A DNA stretch of 64,000 bases from Guadua angustifolia. Its lineage: Eukaryota; Streptophyta; Magnoliopsida; Poales; Poaceae. The notes beneath the pieces are model-generated. The model was not told the DNA's origin, ran no database searches, and saw only the letters and a list, made by a program, of their open reading frames with translations. A program made the position numbers and the translations under genes. This document shows, in pieces, positions 55,107 to 64,000 of the stretch; position 1 is the first letter of the stretch; each line of letters opens with the position of its first letter. The DNA is taken from positions 58,321,326 through 58,385,325 of the forward strand of contig CM070501.1 of assembly GCA_036346375.1 (NCBI GenBank), read 5' to 3'.

Positions 55107-55432
55107 CGCACATGCTACAAAAGGGGTTATATTAGACACATCATCATAGACGGTTTTAAGATAAAACCGTCTGTGATATTTTTCGGGCACATCAAAGACG
55201 GTTTGTAGATCAAACCGTCTACGATACCTAATTATCATATACGGTTTCAAATACTGAGCAATGCCGTGATGTCTTGTTGGACATCACAGACGGTTTGTAG
55301 ATCAAACCGTCTGTGATTCGTTAAGTATGACAGACGGGTTTAGCTACAAACCGGCTGGGATGTTAGAAAGAACTTCATAGACGGTTGGTGGATAAATCAG
55401 TCTGTGATATTTCGTCATGACAGACTGACATG
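55107..55432. mobile_element. Mini CACTA-like segment with AACCGTCTGTGAT repeats
   Basis: It starts CACATGCTACAAAAGG (CACTA-like terminus with one extra base) and carries at least eight copies of AACCGTCT(G/A)(T/C)GAT or its inverse, several as perfect palindromic pairs around TTTGTAGATCAAA. The same motif family is at 17474-17815. No transposase. The right end (GACAGACTG) is uncertain. Confidence 0.6.
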
Positions 55433-56614
55433 CATGCAGGAGCAGCTAGACATGCATGCTTGCATGCAGCCTAGCTTTCAGGCTGTTGCGGAGTTTCTTT
55501 GGATCTGGGCGACGATTGGTGATCTTGTACTTTTGGCCTGAGTTGATAAAGGTGAGATGAACCTGCCTGCGCAAGCGGCAAAGACTACAAATTCGGGCCA
55601 GTGTAGGGACTAGGGAATCACATGCATCCTCAGCGTATATATAGACATAGTACCGTCGTGATTCAAAGAACGTACCGTGCCTTCTCTCAAACCGAAACCA
55701 TTCTGTGGAAATCAGATGGTTTAATTAGGATTTGGATACCTACAATTCCTCTTCATAATCAGATAGGATAACACTAGACAAATTAACGCGCTACGATGCA
55801 TCGTGTACGAGACGACACAACGTATAAAATTCGAGAAATCTGATCGTATTTTCGGTTTTTGTATTTTTTTTAAAAAATAGATCGTTAGGACCTATCGGCG
55901 AATCTATGGGCTATTATAAACTTTCGACGAATTCGTGTTTTTTTTAGAAAACCGCGGTTAGGACCCGTCGGCAAATCTATGGGCTACTATAAACTTTCAA
56001 CGAATCTGTTTTTTAGAAAATTGTGTGGAGGGACATAAATGTAATTTCAAAATTTTTCGGATCTATTTTACAAAAAAACCGCCGCAAAGACCGAAACACA
56101 ATTTCCAATTTGGCTATAAATCTTGACGAATCTGTGTTTTTTAGAAAAGCGTGGAGGACCTAAACGTAATTTCAAAATTTTTAGGTCTATTTTACTAAAA
56201 ACCACCGCAAGGACCTAAACGTGATTTCTAATTTGGCTATAAACCTTGATTAATTTGCGTTTTTTAGAAAAGCACATAGAGAGACCCAAACGTAATTTCG
56301 ATATTTTACGGATCTATTTTACTAAAAACCGTCGAAAGGATCTAAACATGATTTTCAACTTTTCGAGGAGCCTCTCATGAGGGCTACACTGCATGCCCGA
56401 GGAAGCGAGGAATCCTTGCGCTTTTATATAAGACATATTTTCATACGATTTGGAGTCAGGCGTGGTGGGTCCTCCCCCAGCTCATGAAAACACACACACA
56501 CATACATATATATTAAACTTTGAAATTTCTAGTAAGTTACAAGTGTTACATATTTTATTTATTATATATTAAACTTTAAATATCAATTATTAGTAGAGAT
56601 TAACTTCATTCTTA

Positions 56615-56885
56615 GGGCATCTCCAATGGTGCCACTTCAATTAGCTATAAGAGTGCCATCTTAGCATTTTGCTTAGGTGGAAGAGAAAAAATAAGGAGAG
56701 AAATATAGACCGGCTACTAATGTATAGTCAGCTATAAGCGATTCCAAGGCACTTATTATCTATTACATGTGAGCTAATATTTAATTTTATAAACAATACT
56801 ATAGCTAATTTATTGGAGAGGTTGTCTATATGCTATCTATAGATGACATGGACATTTTTTATAGCTAGTACCATTAGAGATGCTC
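56615..56885. mobile_element. Tourist-like MITE (PIF/Harbinger)
   Basis: Ends GGGCATCTCCAATGGT and (inverted) GAGCATCTCTAATGGT, with TTA at 56612-56614 and 56886-56888. 271 bp. Confidence 0.82.
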
Positions 56886-57195
56886 TTAGACTCTCTTTTA
56901 GAAATTTCTAGCTCCGCTACTGTTTTGATGGATCACTCTTTATTTGAGTTCAATGCAGTATAGAACTACACTGTAGTAATCTATCTCTGACGGACAGATG
57001 GAGTGACTTCCATTGGTTCTTGAGATCAGTGCCCGCAATTGTTAAGGAGGTATGCACACTGTCGGTGGTATCTTCTGTGAGCAGATTGGGTTGCCTTCAG
57101 GTCTAACCGTGCGCGTAGCAGCGGCGTCGCCTCTCTCCTGTCCATGCGCCGGTGCGCCGCCTGCCTGCAAGCGCCGGCCGACAGGGCGAGATGGC

Positions 57196-57840
57196 CTAAC
57201 GGTTTATCGCCAAACGGTGTGCGATTACCTATTTTCACCGAATGATTTGCGACCATCAGATTTTCGTCAAACATCCCACTTAATTTCCTCTCTGACCAGT
57301 GACCGCTCCCCCGCTCTCGGCCTCTCAGGCGACCACAGCCACCCGGCGACCACCGGGCACCGCCACCCACCCTCCCCGCCTCGCCTGCCTGTCCGCCGCC
57401 GCCACGGTTAGGTGCGGCCCGCCGATCTCCCTCACCACCTCCTCCTGCCTCGCCTTCAGATCTGCCACGACGCTTCCGTGCCGCCCTCCGCCCCCGCTTC
57501 CTTCCCTTCAGGTAACAACCACCGCCGGCGCCTTGCTGCCCCGCCCCCCAAGGATCTGCCCCGTAGCGCTCCGCCGCGCCCACCGTTGGATTTGGCTAGT
57601 GAACCTGTGAGTGGCCTTGGTGTCTCCCCCGCTTCCTCGTGGCCGCACGCCGCTGCCGCCGGCGCGGCGTCCTCATCCCGTCACGCAGAGATAAAATGGT
57701 ATATATCCCTCTCGTTCACATTTCTTTTCAGTTCACTATTGTCTGCTCTGTCTGTTACGCTACGAAATTCAATAGCAAATGCCGAACATTTTTTGTTTCA
57801 AACCACCGTGGCATTCAGTTCAATCGTTTAACTTGTTTGG
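57196..57840 (+). other. GC-rich exon-like segment, possibly a captured 5-prime exon
   Basis: 57290-57690 is strongly GC-rich with CCGCC-type codon usage, in sharp contrast to its flanks. A plus-strand ATG frame (57412-57831) starts MRPADLPHHLLLPRLQ. A possible donor AATG|GTATAT is at 57692. No domain was recognised. It could be the first exon of a lost gene, a captured fragment or a transposon arm. Confidence 0.35.
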
Positions 57841-58249
57841 TGACACTACTATTATGATATAGCTTAGCCTTCAAGAATCTCAAATGCCAAAATAGACAAA
57901 TTTTTGCGGGCAATGCGGCTTTGCTTCCTATCATTTTCTATGCTTCAGCTTCTTATCTCCGATAAGATAAATAAACTCAACATCACAACCTGTAGTTGCA
58001 CTACATCTTTCGCATGCCGCATGAACTTTCTGGCTGCTGCATCCTCATGAGTGAGGCCACATATTTATGTAATATAGTTATAAAGCAAACGCACATTCAG
58101 ACTGAAGTTCATGTCATGCATTGGAACTCACGATTACAAATACATGTATAGCATTAAAGTCTAGAAAAGAAAAACGAAAAGAAAATTAGAACTGTGTGTG
58201 GCTTCAGTTATTGTTGCAAGTTGCTTCAAGAAGTGGTTCCTACTCCATA
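57841..58249. other. 3-prime flank of receptor kinase D
   Basis: AT-rich; no gene seen. It probably includes the 3-prime untranslated region of kinase D near 58150-58249. Confidence 0.4.
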
Positions 58250-59417
58250 TTAGGTTTTTTGTGAATTGGCAACTATGAGATATGCATCCCTGATTGCATG
58301 CATCTCTGTTGCAGCATCCCTCATCAGAATTCGCTCTCTGGCCAGTTGCTTCGAGCAGGATATGCCAAGTCTGAAAACAGAAACCAAGCACTCGTGGATT
58401 CTACACCTTCTAAGGCCTGTATCAACGGGATACATATCATTTGCTTCATGATGGAGCCAGATTGTTGGATCAGCAATCTCCATCGCCCTATGAGGAAGAG
58501 CTGCCTCAACAAACTTGTGCAGGTCTAGTGAATTTTTGAACATGTCATTAGTAGGGCTCCTTCCAGTGAACATCTCGAGCAACAATATGCCAAGGCTATA
58601 AACATCACCAAGAGTTGAGATGGCACAACCTTGACCATACTCTACAAGTATGCAGTCATTGTTGATCAGTATGCTGTATGTGAGATATCTATTAAATACT
58701 CCAAAGCATAAGGTAGAGAATAAGGAAAAGGCAATTATTATACGAGCAAGATTTGTTGTTACCTGGAGCAACATAACCAATAGAGCCTCTAATTCCAATG
58801 GAGCTGGTTGAATTTAGCAAAGTTTGGCTTGTATTTTCAGAAAGAATTCTTGAAATGCCAAAATCTCCAACCTGGGCGCTCATGTCTTCTGCAAGAAATA
58901 CGTTGCTTGGCTTTAGGTCACAGTGGATGATTGGTGTCTGACAGTGGTTGTGAAGATAGTCCAGTGCATCCATGATATCAACAGCAATGTCCAACCTCTG
59001 AGCTAGGCTGAGTGTATTGCTTGGAGCTGGCTTGGCAGATTTCAGATGAAGCCAATCATACAAGCTACCATTTGGCATGAACTCAAAAACCAGTGCTTTG
59101 AAATCTTGACCTTGGGGGTCGATGCTTGAGCAACAAGTGATGATCTTGATGAGACAACGGTGCCGCACCCTCCTCAATGCCTCGCATTCTGCCACAAAAC
59201 TCTTAGAAGATCCTGATAGTTGAAGGTTGAACACCTTCACTGCTGCAGTTGTACTTGTATACCCATCATGCAAGGTGCATTTATAAACTGCACCGTAACT
59301 TCCTTTCCCAAGCAAATTGGCTTCTGAAAATCCATCAGTTCCTTTCGACAATGCATAATAAGGAATTCTTTCATACTGCTCATCAGTTGCAAGGGATGGT
59401 AACTTGCGGTTTTGCAT
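58250..59417 (-). CDS. Uninterrupted kinase reading frame inside pseudogene D
   Basis: From an in-frame ATG at 59417 (MQNRKLPSLATDEQYE, just inside the membrane), the frame runs to 58763. It is spliced across 58642-58762 and continues 58641-58250, giving 349 codons including the stop with no interruption. All usual kinase residues are present. If transcribed from a nearby start it could yield a soluble cytoplasmic non-RD kinase. That it is expressed is inference; the open frame and consistent splice phase are seen. Confidence 0.45.
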
Positions 59418-61504
59418 TTGTTTCTGCTTCTTCTTATATAATAACCAAATAAAAGCAACAACTAAAATCAGGAACGGATTTGTCCTGTTGCCATAGCTAT
59501 GATACGATAATTTAACCTTCTGTTCCTTATCATAGGGGCCATGGGGCAAGGAGCCAAATGTAGCTGAGGTATTCCACCACAGAGATTCTTATTTCTGGCA
59601 ATTGATAAGCCAGATAAATTTTTGAAGACACCCTCTTTTGGTACCTCACCATGCAGATTGTTGAAAGACACATCCAATTTGAACAACAACAAATTCTGTA
59701 GAATTATTGGGATTGCCCCTGACAAGTTGTTGTGGGACAAATACAATTCTTGCAGGTTGCCGATGCTACCAAGGGCATTAGGGATCCAACCAGACAAGTT
59801 GTTCATCGCTAGGTTTAGTATGCGTAGGCCTTTTATGTCTCTGAGAGATTCAGGTATGCTTCCATGGAATGAGTTATTATCCAAAAATATAAATTCCAGC
59901 ACTATGCAATTTTTTATGCTATCAGGTATCTGTCCGGACAACTGGTTTCTGATAGATGCAACCCGTTTAAGTTAGCCAAGTAACCAACTTCTGAAGGTAG
60001 AGGCCCAGAAAGGGAGTTGTACGATAGGTCCAAGTAAGAAGAAAGGGAAGTCAACTCCAAAATTTCCTTGGGAATTGAGCCATTCAGGTGGTAATTATTG
60101 GACAGATCAATTTGAAATATAGTCTTCAACTTGCTGAGACTAGTTGGGATCGGTCCTTCCAGGTTGTTGTTGAACGCAATCAACCTATTTAACTTTGTCA
60201 GATTTCCAAGAGATGATGGTATGAGGCCTGACAAATCGTTACTATCCAGGAACAACTCAACCAAGTTTGCTAGCTTTCCGATGCTCTCTGGAATCGCTCC
60301 AGACATAGAAGTATTCGCTATGACTAGTAAGTTGAGACCGACCAGATTGCCAATGTCTTAGGGGATGCTCCCGGAGATCCTAAGGTCAGTTAGGTAAAGC
60401 AGCTGAAGAGTAGCTGAGAGGTTTACAATTGCACCCAGAAGCTGCCCTCTGAAAGAGTTGCTGCTGAGAGCGAGATTCTGTAACTGGCTGCAGTTTGCGA
60501 GTGAAGTGATGAACTCCCACCCCTCCCTGTTGTTTGCTTCAAGCTTGTTGTAACTCAAGTCCAATAGTTTCAGAGCTCGCAGCCTCCCCAAAGTGGGAGG
60601 AACATGCCGGCTAAATCTATTCACATCGAGGCGAAGTGTTGTGAGTTGGGAAAGATTGGAGAGTGAAGAAGGAATGGCTCCACTGAACTGGTTGTAAGAC
60701 AAAGTTAGAGTATGCATGCTGGGGAACCTACTGCCGATATCGGTAGGAATATTTCCATGCAACTTGTTCATCCCTATTACAAAGCTCCTCAGTGACGACA
60801 GATTGTAGAGAGGGTGGAAGCACACCAGAAAGGTTGTTACGGAAGACATCAAGTACCTGGAGGCCTTGAATGTTGCTAAGTTCATGTGGGATTGGGCCCT
60901 CGAGATGGTTCCAAGAGAGCTTGAGGTAGCATAGGGATGACAGATTCGACAGTGACGGTGGGATGGGCCCTGTGAAGCTGTTGTTCGGCAGCTTGAGCAC
61001 TTGGAGGTGAGTCAGTGTGTTGGCAAGCTCAGCGGGTATGTGCCCATGGAGCTTATTGCCACTGAGATCAAGGAAAACTATGCTAATGCAGGAGCTTAAG
61101 TTGGTAGGGAATGTACCGGAGAAGGAGTTGTCCTGCAACACAAGGGTGCGCAGCCGTCGGAGGAGGCCAATGCTTGGGGGGATCTCACCATGGAACCAGT
61201 TGAAGCTCAGGTTGAGGTTTTGCAGGAAGGTGAGGTTGCCAATAGCCGGGGAAAGGGTCCCAGCAAGCCCAAGGCTCGGCAGACTGAGCGCCAGCACCCG
61301 CGATGGCTTCCTGCGGCTACATGTCACGCCTTCCCAGTAGCAGAAGCTGGCGCTGCCGTTCCAAGAAGCAAGCGCGACAGAGCTGTCCCTGCTGATCCCC
61401 TCCTTGAAAGCGAGCAGCGCGGTCTCGTCACTGCTGGCAACACTCGCTGCGACGGTCATCAGAATGGGCAGGAGGAGGTTCATGAAAATAAGAGAGAGAC
61501 GCAT
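58250..61504 (-). pseudogene. LRR receptor kinase D (LRR-XII, non-RD), ectodomain broken
   Basis: ATG at 61504 gives signal peptide MRLSLIFMNLLLPILMTVAA, an N-cap with CYWEGVTC, and eight or so LRRs (SLGLAGTLSPAIGNLTFL onward). A frameshift follows near 60820 (LLPPSL). The next LRR block ends at a TAA (60358-60360) in SGSIP-stop-DIGNL. Further frameshifts lie near 59950 and in the transmembrane region near 59485. The kinase is complete: GKGSYG loop, AAVKVFNL lysine, AECEA (alpha-C glutamate), HCDLKPSN (cysteine before aspartate: non-RD), DFGIS, then GYVAP. The 121-bp intron 58642-58762 (GT-AG, phase 1) joins exon 2 (EYGQG...GDVYSLG, arginine in RERIL) to the stop at 58250. This is the best-preserved kinase in the window. 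Confidence 0.94.
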
Positions 61505-61592
61505 CTGGCTAGCTAGCTAGGTGGCCTGTTTCTTGATTTGGCTTTGTGAATTATATGAAATCAGCGGTGGTAGAAAACTGGCGTAATAGACA

Positions 61593-61601
61593 GCTTTTAT
61601 A
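61593..61601 (-). promoter_or_regulatory. Candidate TATA box of kinase D
   Basis: The minus strand reads TATAAAAGC about 90 bp upstream of the ATG at 61504, a plausible distance for a plant core promoter with a short leader. Confidence 0.5.
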
Positions 61602-62707
61602 TTAGTAGCAGCAGCAGTAGTAGAGTGCCCCTTTTACAGTTTTATGCCATATTGCATGACGATGTTGATTTTTTAAGGTCTTCGATCGATATATAGCTAC
61701 GTCGTCATTATTTTGTACTATATATGTTGGCAAAGCAGTATAAGTTCTATAAGTACCCTGTCAAGTCACAATGTCCTGCTATGTGGGAAGCATGTGATAG
61801 AACATTTTGAATTTAGTTTGTTCAATAGTATTTTTCTTGATATTTCGATTGATCACATAAAGATGATTCAATTAGATTTGTCACATGACATACTTTGACA
61901 ATATTAAATTTTTTGGACAGGAAGTCAGAAACTGGAAAGGAGTTGTATACTAGACTATTGTTTCTGTGTTGTACTTTTGTGGGTGGTTATAGCTTGTCGG
62001 ACGATGAACATTATAAGGTGCATTGTCTGCTGTGAAAATAACTTTGTTTGGGGCAGGTGTCGCAGTGTCTGTTGTTTAGCTTTGTTCAGATGTTATCCCA
62101 GTAGATCTTTTATTGTGAGCATGTTTCTGTCCTATGTATAGCTGGTGCATGTGTTCCCATCACTGTTTATGCGGTGATCTTAGCTTTTTATCGCCTGGAG
62201 AGGTTTTTGATCTAAAAAATGATCTGTTTGTTCTTTTTTCAACGACGTTATTAGCTTTTCATGATATCTAATATGTGATTTGGACCATTACAATTTATAG
62301 TTTTAAAATATTATAAAAGTACTTTTAACGATAAGCCTAATGATATATTTTCATATGGCTAATGTAGATGTATCGTAGAATAGAAAGTTTGACCTCACAG
62401 TTCGTAGGATTTGTAGATATTACCAATAATAATCCTTATATTAAACCTAGAAGGTTTCCGGGCTCCCGAGCGCATCCAAGTCATTTTGGGGCGACGTGGC
62501 CACTCCATCGTGTGCTACATACCCTGGCTTTGCACGCCGTCTAATATGGTTTAAGTATTTTGCTGCTCTCACACATCCGTTGCGCGGCTTCGAGCCTTTG
62601 ACTCCTGCTCGCGTGCGTGGTAGTGTTGCTTTGGCAATATTTTTTCCATGCGATGCGTGGCGTGGGAGTTTTTGCGAAAAGGCCCCTGGAGATTCCCTAA
62701 ATTATAT
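61602..62707. other. Intergenic stretch upstream of kinase D
   Basis: AT-rich to about 62450, then GC-richer up to the direct repeat. A plus-strand frame at 62496-62744 has no recognisable motif. No gene or bounded element was seen. Confidence 0.4.
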
Positions 62708-64000
62708 CCAGTTCTTTTTGCGGAAAGACCCCCAAAATTTCTGAAATTGTTTTTTTGTGCAAAGGGCCCCGAAAATTCTGAATTACATTTGGGTCCGCTT
62801 TTTTCTGAGAAGACCTCCCCCCAATATTTCCGAAAATACGTGTAGGTCCGGTTTTTTCGAGGAAACCCCAAAAGAGATTCCCCAAATTACATCCTGGTCC
62901 TTTTTTTTGTGGGAAGACTCCCGAAATCTGAATTACATCCGAGTCCGCTTTTTGCGAGCTGTCTCGGATTGGTCTCGAATTAATTCTCTATGAAGTGGTG
63001 TCACCTTTTCCTTTTTTGATTTTTTTTCTTGACTTTACTTACTTATATATTGATTCGTCCTCCATTTATGCAATATGCTGCTGTGCCTGTAATGCATGGT
63101 CTCTGTGTGTGTGTGTTTTGAGAGGAATGCGTAGTGTGTTTTCATGCCGTTTAAAAGAAATGTTCAGTCTGTAGTGCGGTTTATCTTATGTTGACTGAAT
63201 TGACATCTTTTCTGACATGATAATCTCTCCACTCTGGTATATATACTCTAGGCCACTAAAAGCATCTCCAATGTCAGCGAGCTAATTAAAAATGTTACAT
63301 TATTGACAGAAAATCTTTCAAGGCCTAGATTGAGGGAGAAAAGTAGCAGAGGGAATGTTTGCAAAATGAACTCTATGACACTCGCCTTCTGCATGCATGG
63401 GCCACGGTCTTGGCGGACGGTCGGACGGCGGCGGAGCTCCGGCGAGTGCCGGCCAGATATGTCGCCGAATGGTTGTCTCACAACTGCGCCCGACGGATCA
63501 AGGATCTGCCAGTCGTTTTGATTCTTTTTCCCTGGCCCGAATAGCGCCATCTTTTTCCCCGAGCTCTTAAGATTGGACTTTCATGTGATATATTGCACGC
63601 ACTTCTGGGCTTCCCGTTTACATCTTTCCTTCAGTCATCGAGAAGGGTGTGTTTCGTTCTTCACTAATCGTGTGGCCGGAACTCGAAATTGGCGGATTTT
63701 GGCATGGTGCTACTCTCCGAATTCAGATCGAAGTAACCAAAACCCTCCTGTCCCCCAACTTGTACTAGTACCTGATTGCAATTTTGAAAATATGTTTCAT
63801 GACAAATTTACTTGTACCATCTTCGTATATCCAAACTACATATTTTAGATAATATATTTGGTCAAAATTGATAATATTTGACTGCACATATTCTAGGGGG
63901 ACTTATTTTGTGAGTGGAAGGAGTATATAATGATTATATATAGAAAATAATGAAATATGTACAAACAGAATTACAAAACCCATATAGCTCAGAAAATTAA
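62708..64000. repeat. Right copy of the window-end direct repeat
   Basis: It matches 1-1250 in the same order and orientation and runs off the end of the window. Compared with the left copy it lacks about 200 bases after 62955 and has two extra segments (63273-63357 and about 63484-63640). Both copies contain a GC-rich block (GGCGGCGGAGCTCCGGCGAG..., left about 832, right about 63426) that looks exon-like but has no recognised protein. Confidence 0.85.

Larger units (their letters stand above)
54961..57195. repeat. Dispersed duplication, copy 2
   Basis: It matches 51153-52930 in the same order and orientation, about 3.8 kb downstream. Relative to copy 1, a CACTA-type segment (55107-55432) replaces about 360 bp, and about 490 bp (56438-56928, including a MITE) is inserted before the last block. 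It ends at GGGCGAGATGGC, after which the two copies diverge. Confidence 0.87.

Noticed and set aside
37192..61504. Possibility that kinases C and D are functional genes with extra introns around the lesions
   Set aside because: The breaks fall inside LRR codons that are continuous in the other copies, lack consistent GT-AG boundaries, and in D include an in-frame TAA; only the single conserved intron is supported.
1..64000. CRISPR arrays, bacterial operons, phage genes, tRNA or rRNA genes
   Set aside because: None seen; the direct repeats present are transposon-derived or microsatellites, and the genes have plant-type introns.

Overview
The window looks like a piece of a grass nuclear genome, most likely rice (Oryza) or a close relative. 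This is inferred from the content: a cluster of non-RD LRR receptor kinases of the Xa21/FLS2-like class (LRR-XII), dense nested transposons of typical grass families (copia, large-LTR elements, hAT, CACTA, PIF/Harbinger, Helitron, a MULE-like gene-capture element), GC-rich 5-prime exon pieces and AT-rich intergenic DNA. No bacterial, phage, CRISPR, tRNA or rRNA feature was seen. All coordinates were read by eye; ends given with a target-site duplication (TSD) are exact to the base, others are approximate.

Layout. 1-1250 is the left copy of a direct repeat whose right copy fills 62708-64000. 1700-7655 is a copia remnant on the minus strand (gag, primer-binding site, 5-prime LTR); its LTR is split by a 4.4-kb coding-free TG...CA element (2946-7386). 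8063-8390 is a small solo LTR lying 7 bp from the stop codon of receptor kinase A (8398-15937, minus). Kinase A is broken by a copia element (9834-14282), an in-frame loss in the kinase domain and a nonsense codon. 16259-24069 holds CACTA remnants; one contains a 5.35-kb TG...CA element (18322-23671) that itself contains a hAT element (22212-23003). 24070-26236 is a short gag-only copia element with near-identical LTRs. 26237-28837 is an LRR-kinase 5-prime fragment abutting a truncated PPR gene, which is split by another hAT element. 29469-36880 holds a Tourist MITE, two HARBI1/ALP1-like transposase pseudogenes and a third, truncated TG...CA element.

37192-40450 is receptor kinase pseudogene C. 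40451-43292 is low-information DNA with an LRR N-cap scrap. 43293-46852 is a set of modules separated by TA microsatellites, including a gene-capture element with about 260-bp inverted arms that carries scraps of an alkenal double-bond reductase gene and an LRR gene. 46853-58249 holds MITEs, a 520-bp tandem duplication, a 1.8-kb hAT element, a small Helitron and a dispersed duplication (51153-52930 versus 54961-57195). 58250-61504 is receptor kinase pseudogene D, which keeps an uninterrupted kinase region.

How it fits together: receptor kinases A, C and D and fragment B all read on the minus strand and share one gene plan (signal peptide, N-cap, about 20 LRRs, one transmembrane segment, HCD-type non-RD kinase, and a phase-1 intron directly after the GYVAP motif). 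Every copy carries its own lesions, so this reads as a decaying tandem immune-receptor array in which transposons have repeatedly landed. No fully intact host protein-coding gene was found in the 64 kb.
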